The notes beneath the pieces were generated by a model. It made no database searches, was not told the DNA's origin, and saw only the letters and a list, made by a program, of their open reading frames with translations. The position numbers and the translations under genes were made by a program. This document shows positions 30,569 to 42,113 of a stretch of 64,000 nt of DNA, piece by piece; position 1 is the stretch's first letter, and every line of letters begins with the position of its first letter. Source of the DNA: Jaapia argillacea MUCL 33604 (Eukaryota > Basidiomycota > Agaricomycetes > Jaapiales > Jaapiaceae); the NCBI GenBank assembly GCA_000697665.1, contig KL197727.1, positions 248,001 through 312,000 on the forward strand, given 5' to 3'.

Positions 30569-32761
30569 GGTCCTGACAAGGGAGGGGCAAGGGGATGGGA
30601 GACTGAGTAGCCTGGGACGGCGTTCGCTCGAACTCGCCACCTATTTGGATTTTTGGGAGGCCCGTTTCTGATTGGCTGGACCCAAAAATCAGTCGATCCA
30701 TGCATGTGCCATCACTCGATGCCCAAGTATAATATTAATCATCCCACAATACATACGTTATTGTTGCTTACCCGCGACCGACCAAGTAATAGTAGTACTT
30801 GGCACACCAAGGTCAAGGCGCGCAACGGTTACGATCAGCGTACCGTGCCCACTCGGTTTTCTCCAGCTGGGTCAACATCCACCCTCGCGTATTCTCTGTT
30901 TGAAACCCTAGCCTGATTTCCATCTGCTTGCCTTGTGATCTTTTCAACGTTTCCCGGCTGCTCGAACGTCTCCGTGTGTGGTTCATGGGTTGATGCTATG
31001 CCTAGACTTCACATCGATTTCGCAGACTTGGGATCAGCCGAATAACCGATGCCACAAGCTTGTACCGACTAACCTTCTTTCTCAGAGGCCGTTCAGACAG
31101 AGTCTGCACATCTTGGCTTTCGACGGGGTGGGTGATGATGGGTGTAAGTAAAGCCTTGGTTGCCTTGAACCGCCTCACAGGTGCTCTGTGGCTCAAAACG
31201 GCGCTAGCCAGCCCTTATGACCACCTGATACCCCTATTGCGATTCCCTGATTTTGCTTTGCCCCGGACGCCCCGCGCCCCGCCCCCGAGACTTTATTTCA
31301 CTTAAAGCTTGATCTCGTCTATATGATGGGTTGGTATGGGCTTGTTACACCTCGGTCTCCCTTTGGCTGGTTCGGATCGGCCAATCCCAGTGCATGTGCA
31401 CAGTGTTCCCTGCTTTTCACCCAACCCTTGTGTCATTATTGGCAAACTGATTTTATCGATGTTCTAAGGCTCCATTCGCCCCCTGCTGACGCCTTTTGAT
31501 TCCAACTTGCGTCTAGTGGACCCTCTGCTCCTGTTGAAACCCGATCAGCAAAGGCACATTGCCGTGCAACTAGACCGATGAAGGATTTATGGGTCACCTT
31601 GCAATCGGTATTCGGTACGAGTGACAACACATTCCAGTTGACAACGTTCTGACTTTCACTTTTATATGGCCCTCGCACACGGTGTTCCGTTATGAATTCG
31701 CCTTGGTGGTCACGCGCACGTACATTCGAACGAGAATCTTCCGAAAGTGGAAAAATTGTTCGTGGCTGCATTCTGGACTTGAACCCCAGCGGAGGATTGC
31801 GCCATCAGAAGCTTTGCAGCTGTCTCGGCGATGTAGAAGAACTTGTATGTTCGCATCCACGCTCAAGTTACTTTTCTGCGAGGAAGGAGGATTGTGAGTG
31901 CTCTGCGACCCGGGAGACTGCCATGCACAACATTGATCCGTAAAGTCTGGGTATGCAGGATTTGACCTGGGTAACGGAAGACCTGTGCTCGTCCCGGTTG
32001 TTGAGCGGAACGAAGTCAACTCGCAGAAATTGTAATAAAAACTTCAATCGATCGGCTCAGGAAGCCAATTTTCCGCGTGACGCCCCTCTCTCGGCCGATG
32101 ACCAGGCTCATGAACGTGTCTATATAACGAGAAGATCACACCTCCCCACACTTGAACCAGTTTGTGCTGCTTTGCCTTCATTCCCGTCTGTATCAGATCC
32201 TTCCGCGTCGCGGTGTTGGTTTCGACCTGTACCCTGGATCCTTCCCCCACCTCAACACTCTCCGCGAGGTCCCCTGAAGGTATGTCAATTCCCCACTTCC
32301 TCGAGAGTCTGTGGTGGTGCAGTTGTGGATTCAAGAAAAATTCGTCGGTGATTTCCGGCGTAGGAAGCGTTCAAATTATGACGTCACCTTTCCTTGAACC
32401 TTGCAGCACCAGCTCAGACAAAGCTGGTGAGGTTGGCCCGTGTTTAACCCTTGTGAATGGAGATGTCCCCTCGCACTGGCGGAATCCATTTGATTGTTTT
32501 CATCCAACAACTAGCGATGTTTGCAATCGACCCGACGTTCTCGAACGTCATGCTTGCTGAACAGATTAAACTGTTACTGGGTGGATCCCTCAGTGGGGAA
32601 TCGCCTGGCCAATCACATTGGATATCTTTATCTTGTTAGCCACCATGGAGGCTTCGACTCTAGTACTGGAGCTGGTCGAGGTGCTCCAGTCCATAAAATG
32701 ATTCTCTCTCTTTGCCTCCTCACTCTTTTCGCCTTCGCTCAACACCCCGCTCCGTAGCACC
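30569..32761. promoter_or_regulatory. Long divergent intergenic region between ERG5 and the ammonium transporter
   Basis: About 2.2 kb between two genes that start away from each other, so both promoters lie here. Plus and minus open frames (for example 31436-31771, 32162-32560) show no family or splice logic. A minus-strand GGTTCAAGTCC at about 31774-31784 resembles a pol III B box but no tRNA folds around it. GATA-type sites occur near the transporter. Confidence 0.5.
32628..32633 (-). promoter_or_regulatory. GATA-factor site upstream of the ammonium transporter
   Basis: The minus strand reads AAGATAAAG-like sequence (AGATAA core) 129 bases before the transporter ATG, with a CCAAT box at about 32609. 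Fungal ammonium permeases are known to be controlled by GATA factors (Gat1/Are1) under nitrogen limitation. The link here is inference from sequence alone. Confidence 0.35.
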
Positions 32762-34674
32762 ATGTCATTAACAGAGGCGTCGAAATATTTATTCTCGAGT
32801 GCGTTACTCTCATGATTGTCTGGAGTTAATATCTGACCGTTGTATGTGTAGGAGATGCCAGCCCGTCAAACTTGGGCTCGTGAGCATACGTAATCTTTCA
32901 TCTTGGGCCCACTCTAATCTTGCTTCCAAGGTACGACCGCGGCGATATTTCTTTCATCATTCTGTCCGGAGCATTAGTATCATTCATGATACCGGGGTTG
33001 GGTTAGTGAACCCCCTCACCGCACATTGTACTCCTCGCTCATCCTATCCGTATCTTAGCTTTCCTATACTCCGGTTTGGTTCGGCGCAAGTCTGCTCTGG
33101 CCCTCATCTGGGCAGTATCGGCCAGCAACGCAGTCGTAATATTCCAATGGTTCTTCTGGGGCTACTCGTTAGCGTTCTCCAAGTCGGCGACGAACGGCTT
33201 TATCGGAGATCTGAGAAACTTTGGCCTACGCAAAGTTGGCGGCGACCCCTCACCAGGGTCGCCTTTGATCCCTGAGCTTCTCTACAGCTTCTACCAGATG
33301 GAGTTCGCTTGTGTGACGGTGGGCATTCTTATGGGCGGTCTTGCGGAACGTGGTCGTGTTATGCCTGCGATGATATTCTCATTCGTCTGGATGACCATCG
33401 TCTATTGTCCTCTCGCCTGTTGGGCATGGTCGCCGAACGGTTGGGGTTTCAGTTGGGGAGTTCTAGATTACGCCGGTACGTCCTCGCTTTTTTTCACCTC
33501 GCGGCGTTCACCCAATATCATCCCACAGGTGGTGGCCCGGTCGAGATTGGCAGCGGCATAGCGGGGCTCGCTTACGCTTGGGTTCTTGGACGCCGCCAAG
33601 AGAAGGAGCTGCTGAATTTCCGACCTCATAACGTTTCCATGGTAGGACTTGGCACGTTCATCCTCTGGCTCGGCTGGATCGGATTTAACGCTGGGAGTTC
33701 GTTCGGCGCCAACTTACGAGCTATCACGGCCGCTTGGAATTCTATGATGGCAGCAGCTATGGGTGGTATTGTCTGGTGTATGCTCGATTGGAGAATGGAG
33801 AGGAAATTTAGTATGGTCGGGTTTTGTTCTGGCACCATTGCTGGTTTGGTTGCTGCAACTCCCGCCAGTGGTTATATCCCTATTTGGTCTTCCATGATTA
33901 TGGGCGTGCTTAGCGGTGTTATCTGTAATTTTGCCACAAAGAGTGCGTCCTTTTTTTAATTTGTTTCAAACATTGACTCTAAACATTCTTCGGATTTTAG
34001 TGAAGTTCGTGGTCGGGATTGATGACGCCCTCGATCTGTTCGCTGAGCATGCCATCGGTGGAGTTATTGGTCTTCTCTTCAACGGGTTCTTCGCGACATC
34101 AGAGGTCATTGGCCTCGATGGAGTAAACACATCTGTGACCGGTGGATGGCTTGATCGTAATTGGAAACAACTCTACATCCAGGTTCGTGTCCCTCAGAAT
34201 TCACCTTGAATTTGATAACCAACGTGTGTACCCGTCTAGTTCGCTTATGTATGCGCTGTTTGTGCATACACTTTCGTCGTAACAGCCCTTCTTGCCAAAT
34301 GTTTTGATCTTATTCCGGGCCTGAGGCTGAGAGCTTCTTTCGAGGCAGAGACACTGGGCATGGATGAGGTTGACGTAAGTTCTCGTCCCTCTTTTTCGTC
34401 GAGCAAACCTGACCCCGTTCCTGCTCCGTAGATCGGAGAGTTCGCCACCGACTACATAGAGGTTCGCCGAGACTACGCGGATTGGACACCTCTGGGCAAT
34501 GTTTCCAATGAGAAACGAGATGAGAGCGTCACCTCCCAAACGCACTTGGCTGCCGGTGATCGTCACGGACGTCCTGACATATCTCCCAAACCTCGCGGAC
34601 GACAGGGCAATGGTGCCGCACTCGAACCGGTCAACGAGAAACCAGAACATTCACCAGAGCACTCTCCTGAATAA
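32762..34674 (+). CDS. AMT1: Ammonium transporter (Mep/Amt family)
   Basis: A plasma-membrane ammonium permease, and in basidiomycetes often also a sensor for filamentous growth. Eight exons: 32762-32798, 32852-32879, 32931-33001, 33059-33475, 33529-33942, 34001-34182, 34240-34374 and 34432-34674. These sum to 508 codons plus stop, with every phase agreeing. TM1 is SFIILSGALVSFMIPGLAFL followed by YSGLVRRKSA. The ammonium-recruitment and pore region contains NAVVIFQWFFWGYSLAFS, ELLYSFYQMEFACVTVGILM, a conserved RGR turn and FILWLGWIGFNAGSSF. The pore His equivalents lie in DYAGGGPVEIGSGIAG and the AEHAIGG helix. In the first, the usual His of 'DFAGGxxVH' is Glu, as in the Mep2/Mep1 split known from yeasts. 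A cytosolic tail of about 90 residues, Glu/Pro-rich, ends the protein. Confidence 0.93.
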
Positions 34675-34942
34675 AGCTCCAATGGGTTCCTTGCATCCGC
34701 TCCTCATTTCCATCACTCCGAATCCTTTCCCCTCCCCCCCAATTATTAATCGAGATCCTCAGCGTGCCAGTATCTATTGAAGAAAAATATGGCGATGTGT
34801 GTGGAAGGCAGTGCAGGGGACGCACGGCTGGCACTCGCTCTGTATCCGTATCCGTACTATATATATTCAGCTATTGTACAGTGTACCAGTACTAATCCAC
34901 CACATATAAGACGACAGTCTGGTGCGGAGTGAAAGATGTGAA

Positions 34943-36920
34943 TCAACAGTCAAAACCAAGAACAAAATCAGCTCCGGATGTGGCTGGCTTTAGTGGCTGC
35001 TGTGTCCCAGCCTCAGTACTCTCGATTCTGGGCGGTCCACAGATGCCCGAGTTCAGCTGCTCTTGCAGGAGGAGATCAACAATGTTGCGAGCCGCTATGG
35101 TTTCGGTTTCCATGGTCGAGATGAACCTTTGTTTCGCCGGGATGAGTATCGAGACAGCGAGGTAGAGACAAAGAAAATAAAACTCACGGCTCAAAGGCGT
35201 TGACATAGTACATCCCATTGCCCAATTTAACCGGGGGGAAGGTCGTGGTAGGGGGTAATTTCGGATAAGCATCCCACTATCGAGAGGTTTAGATCACGTA
35301 ACAGATAGGCCGCGAAGACAAACCTCCTTCCTGAGGACCCAACCAACCTGTCCATCAAAGAGGCTGTTGAGCCACTCATCAGACAGCCTCTCCTCTGAGA
35401 ATAACTTGACGACCCATTCCTTGGGTGCAACACCATCCTTGACAAGGCCGTGGTAACTGAGAGAATTAAACTCCGGAGCCTTCCCGCCATTTCGTATCCC
35501 CTCAGCAGAAGTCAAGATGGTTGTGGGTACACGATAATGAGAAGGAAGGGAGAAGAGGGCAGGATTTGGGTGTGGAGCCGTTGTTGCGAGGAGCGTAACA
35601 TGAAGGCGGACATAAGGCTGCTTAGGGACCTGAGAGGAGAGGGACGGGGGGAACGAAATGCCAGTGGAATGGAATGGGGCAGCGATGATGACAGAGTCGT
35701 ATGTCACAGTTCCTTTGTCAATCTGAACAGCCCATGAATCTCCGTCGCGAGAGATGCTTCGGACCTGTAGTGGATCAGACGAGGATTAAGGATGAAGTTT
35801 GGAACGGAGAAGAAACACGAACTGGGGTTTTCAAGAAGACGTCTGCTCCGGATCGGTTCAGGAAATTCTCGAAAATCAAGTAGTTACCATCCCGAATTCC
35901 CGATGCCCCAGAAGCAGCCATTGAGCAAAATCCTTCAAGCGCGTGGATCTCATCCAGATTCTGTGCCAAAGCCTTTGGTGAGCCACTTGATCTACGAAAT
36001 AGAACGATGTTTATACTTGTCCGTAATTCACACGAGTGGCGGCTTCCACAAGTTCGCGAGAGAATCTCTTTGAAACGCCATTGGAATCGAGATATTCAGC
36101 TGTAGTCTGGGACACCATGTCGCTCCATTGGAAAGCATCCGCGAGGTCGGATATAGTGCTCCACCTCGGACTTTCAGGTGTGTACAGTTCCACAAAACGG
36201 TCGATCATCTGTTTCACGCTACAGATAGGTAGATGTCAGACGAATTAATGCATTCTATTCGATGAGACTTACAGAGTTTGAGTTTTAGTGGGTGAGGAAT
36301 ACCCATATCTCCAGAGCACTTTGACAGTCGACCACCACCCAGAGAAGAATCCGTTTCCACCCATCTTAAGTCGTACGAGATAATAAAAATCGAAAAGGGT
36401 ATTGGGAAAGGAGCTGCGTACTCACCGTCAGCAAAAATTTCTCACCATCCCAGATCCCCATTTCGGAGTCGCCATCTTCGAAGTCTTTACGAGCAAGGTT
36501 GAACTCCTCGGAAGCACGCCACAAGTTCTTGTTAACTTTGACAAAGATAGAAGCGCCAAGTTCAATAGGATTCATGCTGGTGTCATTGTAGGGGTACACG
36601 ACGGTGCTCCCTTGAATAGATGGGACGTAGGTGCCAATAAGCGTCCGAGCATGCCGCAAGAAAAGGAAGAGCTCACTTCCACCGATATATGACTCCTTGT
36701 CATAAACATCAACTTCAATATCGAGACCGTATCTTTCTTTCGCTTTCGAGATCCAAAAGGCGGCGGAGGAACCCGCAGCGCCAGCGCCTATTATCGCGAC
36801 AGTGTGAGGCCCAGCGGTAGCAGGAGTCGGGTGGCTACTAGGTTTCAAGAAAGGCAGGAGAGATGATAATTCGAAAGCATGAGCTGCACCTGCCAGCGAA
36901 AGTGCCAGAAACCAGCGCAT
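34943..36920 (-). CDS. Prenylcysteine oxidase (FAD-dependent)
   Basis: Prenylcysteine lyase cleaves farnesyl- or geranylgeranyl-cysteine released from degraded prenylated proteins, yielding an aldehyde, Cys and H2O2 in a secretory or lysosome-like compartment. About eight exons. A signal peptide (MRWFLALSLAGAAHAFEL) leads to the FAD dinucleotide loop TVAIIGAGAAGSSAAFWISK and the acidic residue at VDVYDKESYIGG. After splicing, GGRSTVVYPYND matches the family's GGR motif. Downstream are NPIELGASIFVKVNKNLWRA, ELVEAATRVNYGQ, SMAASGASGI and a C-terminal FISTMETETIAARNIVDLLL, where the FAD-binding helix of this amine-oxidase-like fold closes. The last stop is at 34943. The start at 36920 is chosen for the signal peptide; a longer minus frame to 37061 exists. 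Confidence 0.88.
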
Positions 36921-37125
36921 CGTGAATAAACGTCCAGCGGAGGGGTCTTCAGCAGAAAATTGACAAGACACTGCAGTAGCTAGGCACGAAGCTACGGTGA
37001 CTATATTTACGTAATGGCAAAGACACCGGGTATCAAATTCCCCCAAGCTCACCAGCTTCACTCACCATCGCAATAGTAATACCCTGCGACACTATTTTCA
37101 GCGCTTCCCAGAGAGTTCCATTTGC

Positions 37126-38004
37126 ATGGCGGGATTGCGGGTCAGTTTCATTGAGCTCTTCACGCAATTTGTTCAGACCCACTGACTTTCAAGTTCTGGT
37201 GCACTGCTCGTCTAGAGAAAAGCTACCAAGTCGGAGATCCGTAGCGCAGGCGTCACAACACGCTCGCAGAGCCTACGGAGCGAAGTCCTCTCTGCGCTTG
37301 ACCCCAGAGCTCTCCCTCATCTGGTCGGGAAGCGGCAGATAAAATCTACTGCCCACTTAGCCGACGACTTCCCACCAAACACGGACGCGGTTGCAAACAG
37401 GACGCGATCCCGACTCAAGTTTACGAATGCTAAGGACAATCGTGTGGCAAGTCCCGAACGCAGGCCCTCAATGCCTGAAAATCTTTGCTACGTTGAGATG
37501 CCTCCCCTTCAAGCACCCCGGTCTTCGTATGGTTCCATGCTTGCCCATCTTGCAGGTTCAATTGTCTCGCTTCCACTCCCCGCCGCAAACCTTTCTGCTG
37601 CCTCCGCAACTCCTCCCATTCCGAATTGTTGCCAAGCTCAGATGTCAGGAGAGACCCTATCTTCTTTGTCACATCCACCCATCGGTACCGAGTATCTCAA
37701 GAATCACCATCAGGACGCGTATCATCTTCTCACTACCACGGGCTTGTCATCGGAGTTGAAGCACCCAGATCAAACAACCGGAAGCTTGATACGCCTACAA
37801 CTCGAGGATACCCCCGAAATGCTCCGCTCCACCATTCCCAACCTCCTTCAAAGTTTCCCCTCGCGATTCGGGTTAGTTCTCAGTGTGGTTGGAGGATTGT
37901 GCTTCGCGTTCTTTCTCGGTTCGCGAGTTTCCCGTTTTTATGAACACGGATGGGACATCATATGGTTTTGGCTGTATTCTTTCCAGATTATTTCTCTTGT
38001 ATAG
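37126..38004 (+). CDS. Uncharacterised protein with C-terminal TM segment
   Basis: Not recognised. Exon 1 (MAGLR, 37126-37140) ends at a GTCAGT donor. An acceptor CTCGTCTAG at about 37213 restores a single long open frame in phase 0 that runs to the TAG at 38002-38004. The protein is about 268 residues: a Ser/Arg-rich N-terminal half (RSQSLRSEVLSALDPRALPH and RTRSRLKFTNAKDNR), a Ser/Pro/Ala-rich middle, LRSTIPNLLQSFPSRFGLVL and a single TM (VLSVVGGLCFAFFLGSRVSR) about 30 residues from the end. The layout suggests a tail-anchored or type-II membrane protein. An intron within the middle part (from the GTTCAATTG near 37556) cannot be excluded. It diverges from the prenylcysteine oxidase gene. 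Confidence 0.6.
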
Positions 38005-38227
38005 CATACTTGTGTCTACTTGTATTGACTTTGTAGCTTCTGCGACGACAAAGTAGGAAAAAGAAGCAACCCGGCCCTATCATCGCAATCTCGTTTGTCA
38101 TAGCGAGAGCTTATTTCCCATGAGTAAATCAGTCTGGTCAGGCTCTGCGTTCCGGCCACACGGCTTATAATCAGGAGGACTTGAGGATGCCTGCTTTCTC
38201 GACGACAATCTTCCGCCTTCCGCCACC

Positions 38228-39964
38228 ATGATAGCCGCAGCTCCAATATCGTCGCCTTCAGTGTTGCCGATACCTTGCGAAGTAACGGAACAGGCACTGA
38301 CTTTCTGTCATCCTCGAGATGTTGCATCCTTTGCTGGGACTTGTCGCAGTGCCCGGAATCTTGTCTACCAGACCCCCGACCAATATCTTTGGCGCCAACT
38401 CTTTCTGGCTCACTTTGACGATCCTAGGAAGGCATTGTCAGTCAAGCGGGAGGACAGTTGTAGGTTGGATTGGAAAGCGGAGCTGCAGAAACGAATCCGA
38501 GCAGAATTCGTTGCGTATAATGCTGAGGAGCGAGCCCTAGATCGGTATCGTGCCCTCGCCACTTTTATTGCAGTCATCGAAGGAGCTGCCCCGGTTGAAG
38601 AAGGCCACGAACACACCGTCTCGTTGAACCTGAAGTGGCTTGACCATGTTCTACGGGACTCCCGGGTGCTCGATACAGCAGTCTGGCACCCCGAGCGTGC
38701 GATGCGTGCCCTTCTTCGCTCATATCTCGCCCTCACGCACGACGACCGCAAGGACGACGAGGCGGGGAAGCGTTTGAAACTCATGAGGACGAGTAGCCGA
38801 TGTTTTGTCTACGATCTACGCAAGTACTCCCGCGAAACATTCTGGGGACCATACGAGCCACAGAATTCGGTCAATTGGAAACACGTCGAGAATAATATCA
38901 ATGTGATCATCATGAACCTGCGCGAACTGCCCGATATGTGGTTGAATACGAGACCACCTTGTGGTTTGGAGTCCACCAGAGCGTATTCTGCGCCAGGATC
39001 TTTCGCGAGATCTCCAAGGGATTGGGCAGGCGTTGAGGGTAACTGGCGAAGATTCGTGTGTTTTATGGATTATCGGTGCATATTCATGCTACCCTCCTCT
39101 TTCGCAAAACTGACAGGTTTGGTTTTTGATGCCAACTTCTAGTGATCTCTTTGGTATGTTCCTGATCTTCCTGGTTCCAGTGATGAGTGCTGACTTGACC
39201 ACCTATAGCTTTTAACGTTTGCATTCGTCCATTGACCCTGTTTCTCACCTTCTAACGCCGATTTATCCACCAGTTCTCAGCTCACAACAATGGACCACGG
39301 CATCCCTCATTCTTTGAGGATGAGAATTTCCAAGAAGCGACCAGATTGGTCGAAACAACGTTTCGAGTCATTGAGGATGACGCAGAAGACGAAGAGTTTT
39401 CATTTGTGGGCCATCCAGCGAACTGTCAAGCGGATCAACCTTCCCATCCTGCCCCCATCCATTTCGTGGGGCTGTCGCATGGCTCGCATGGTAACGAGGC
39501 GACGGTTAAGGGATGCGTCAAGATGTTTGGAGACAGGATCAGGTGGAGATGGGTAAGGATACTGAGCTTCATGTTTCAGTCTTGAGCATGATCATTGAAA
39601 AATTGCTACAGGTGTCGATCTACGACCACCACACTCAATGGAGGTTCGTGACGCCGATTCTTCCCTTACTCGGAGCCTCAACTTCGCTTTTCCTTTTGCT
39701 TAGTTCCGATGGTGTACAACTTGGTCAAGTCTGTAGCGCAGCTGGTGTCGTAGGAAACTGGACCGGCGCGTATCATGAGGAAGGTTTGTCTGTTACTTTC
39801 CTTCTCTTTCCTACTTACTAATCCCTTGTTCTAGGTGATCCTGCCGGTAAGTCATTGCCCAACTAGTCGACGTTCTCCACTGATTGATCTCCCCAGGACC
39901 ATTCTGGCTATGGAAAGTTCCTGATGAACATCCAAGCCATTTGTCTGAATTTACTGACGACTGA
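38228..39964 (+). CDS. F-box-like protein
   Basis: A probable substrate adaptor for SCF ubiquitin ligases. Exon 1 (38228-39075) encodes an N-terminal F-box-like fold: LPIPCEVTEQALTFCHPRDV, ASFAGTCRSARNLVYQTPDQ, YLWRQLFLAHFDDPRKAL. A helical central domain follows, ending GNWRRFVCFMDYR. Two microexons then add DLF and AFN (39143-39153, 11 nt; 39209-39216, 8 nt). The next exons give FSAHNNGPRHPSFFEDENFQ, VSIYDHHTQW, SDGVQLGQVCSAAGVVGNWT and PFWLWKVPDEHPSHLSEFTD before the TGA. The GxxHxPSFF and WR..W(V)..S(I) plus 'G.Q.G' blocks resemble a C-terminal beta domain shared by a family of basidiomycete F-box proteins. The family assignment rests on the N-terminal pattern; the substrate is unknown. 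Confidence 0.75.
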
Positions 39965-40167
39965 GATAGTCTGTTTCGGGGTATAGGATACCCCTTCGTT
40001 AGTTCTTTCATGATCTTGTACTCGGTGGACTACTCTCCCTAGATATCTGTATTCTGGATGTAACTTCAACTTGTTTCTTGCGCTCTCGGCTCTGCATAAT
40101 ACTACGATACGATTATACGCCTTTGTTTCTTCTCAGTTCACCTAACGATTTCTTGACTTTTCTTCTC

Positions 40168-41325
40168 TCAGGCCAAGGCGTTCTTGAAGTACTTGATTAA
40201 CGTGGCGTAGAGATCCTCAAATCTGACCAGCATTGGAATGAATGAAGAATGGTTTACCAACTGCGTAAGACTCACGCTTTCTTGTTTTCGGGTTCGTCAA
40301 GGTTTGCCCTAGCAGCAGCAAATCCGTGGAACCTGTGGTATGAATCATCGGGTTATACCGTGCTGACTGACCAGTGGATTTCTTCGAACATACATGTTTT
40401 TGTAGAGCTTATGATCATTCTTAGATGCAAATGGCTTTTTGGCAACAATTTCAAGCATTCTGTTGTACTATCCCAATGGTCAAGACAGATTGAACTAATT
40501 TGTACTGACCAAACTCACCTCCTCGATTGGTTCATCCTTGGATGGATACAACCCTAGGGGGACCTCAAGGCTGTTCACATCGGACGATGATAACATCCTA
40601 TAAATTTTCGATGAAGTCACGATAGCGAAGAATATATCACAAAAGCCCTACGCTGGGTGGACGGCCGCTACGGCGTCGAGGGGGGTGGAGGTTTGAGAGC
40701 CTGCGAGGATGGTCACTTTTCCACCTTTGGTAGAATGAGTGATATGATTCGTTGAAAAGCCAGTGCACTTCTGGCTTACCCCAACAGAAGCCAAAAGCAC
40801 CGACAGCCTTGACACCATCAGATTTGAGGGATTTCGCTACTTGGATAAGACCGGTAACAGAGTTTGAGGGATTGGCGGGTCCGCCAAAGAACTCTTGCAG
40901 TTCTCGCTTTTCCTTGTCGTCTTTGGGGGGATACTTTGAGGCTGGCCACTCCTCGCCGTGGAAAAAGTCAGGCATGAGGACAGTGACATTTAAACTGGAC
41001 GCAATGATATCAGCGCCTTGTTGGGTCTGCGGCTTGAATCTATGGGGGAACAACGATCGGATGTTGTCTTAAAAGTTAATTAATGCCAGACCAAGCTGGC
41101 GCACCCAAAGATATCGTAGACCGCGACGAGGGTCATCTCGCTCTTGGCAGGTCCAGTCACGTAGACCTTGTCAAACCCTCCATAGGCCTTGAAAGTACCT
41201 TTGGGGGAATAATCGGATTTCACGGGTGGAATGGTGCAACAGGCAACGTTGTCGTTATGAACATGGGTCGACATTTTGAGCTGACCACGAAGATGGGGGA
41301 GAAGGGCACGAAGACGTGAAAGCAT
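40168..41325 (-). CDS. Dienelactone hydrolase family protein (alpha/beta hydrolase)
   Basis: About seven exons. The nucleophile elbow GAFGFCWGG carries the catalytic Cys typical of dienelactone hydrolases. The first part, MSTHVHNDNVACCTIPPVKS ... FDKVYVTG, TLVAVYDIFG, then GADIIASSLNVTVLMPDFFH, is the conserved N-terminal half. After the Cys come VTILAGSQTS and AAVHPA. A GTAGGG...TTATAG intron hides what looks like a stop. The next exons give VPLGLYPSKDEPIEE (catalytic Asp region), then YKNMFHGFAAARANLDEPEN (catalytic His) and FEDLYATLIKYFKNAL. The start could be 41325 (Arg/Leu-rich leader LSRLRALLPHLRGQL, mitochondria-like) or the Met at 41274. The substrate is unknown; related fungal proteins (Aim2-like) are uncharacterised hydrolases. 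Confidence 0.85.
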
Positions 41326-42113
41326 CTGAGTTCAAGTCCAGTTCTTACATCGACTCGCAAAGGTCATAAGACGTCTGGCAGACCACCAATAGCTCAAAAC
41401 TTTGAGAGAATGACGACGTCACCTTGTTGAACGCTTGTCGTGGAAAAACCAAACGGCAGGCTCCGAGGGATACAAAACGCAGAATTCGGCAGGATTTTTC
41501 ACAGAAACTCTCATCACGCTCGGACTTTTGCTCAGAGCAACTCTTCGTCTCAGCGTCATCGGACAAGGGTATTAGCCTGGTGAGAGGAGAGTGAAGCGAG
41601 CTCAATTAAGCCGGAGCGCCTCCTAGCACTCGCACCCGCCCTCATCGAGGGTAGGGGTGGAAGGTGCTTGACTATGCGGCCCCAACACTCAATATTCGAG
41701 ATCTTGTATTCCCTTGGACCTTGACAGAAATGATATTTTATTTTTACTACTTGCTGGATCCCCGCCACTCGCTTGTCTTGACACTACCGCTATCACTTCC
41801 ACCGAATGTCGAACCGCTAAAGTAGTTGCATCGATGCAACTGTAGCCTTGTCCATATTTTTGCAATGCAGGACTCCCAAAAACTCCCATACGAGACTGTC
41901 CAGCACCGTCCCTGGATTTATGGCCGAGATGTCCCTTTTATTTGTCGTCTCTTGCAACCCCGACTCGGCATCCGATCCTGACGCACTCGGCCAATGGCTC
42001 GGTATCGAAGTCCCTTTCACCACGACGCCATACGCCCACGCTGTATACCCGCCCACACATGAGCCTCTGGCACCTTTGTCGTTGAGTTAGTTCGTCGAGG
42101 GTTTCGTCCACCG
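41326..42113. promoter_or_regulatory. Divergent intergenic region
   Basis: This 788-base stretch separates the start of the hydrolase gene (minus) and the DUF6533 gene (plus), so both promoters lie here. A plus frame at 41848-42090 was considered and not accepted, as it has no link to the downstream exons. Confidence 0.45.

Noticed and set aside
31760-31870. A minus-strand tRNA-like B box (GGTTCAAGTCC) and a TGGCGCAATCC A-box-like string
   Set aside because: The two boxes are only about 8 nt apart and no acceptor or anticodon stem can be folded around them.
40620-40665. Apparent premature stop in the dienelactone hydrolase gene (codons HPA then TAG)
   Set aside because: The TAG is part of a GTAGGG donor. 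Splicing to the TTATAG acceptor restores the Asp/His-bearing C-terminal exons, so this is an intact host gene.
41848-42090. An 80-codon plus frame before the DUF6533 gene
   Set aside because: It ends before the ATG at 42114 and no donor or acceptor brings it into the DUF6533 frame.
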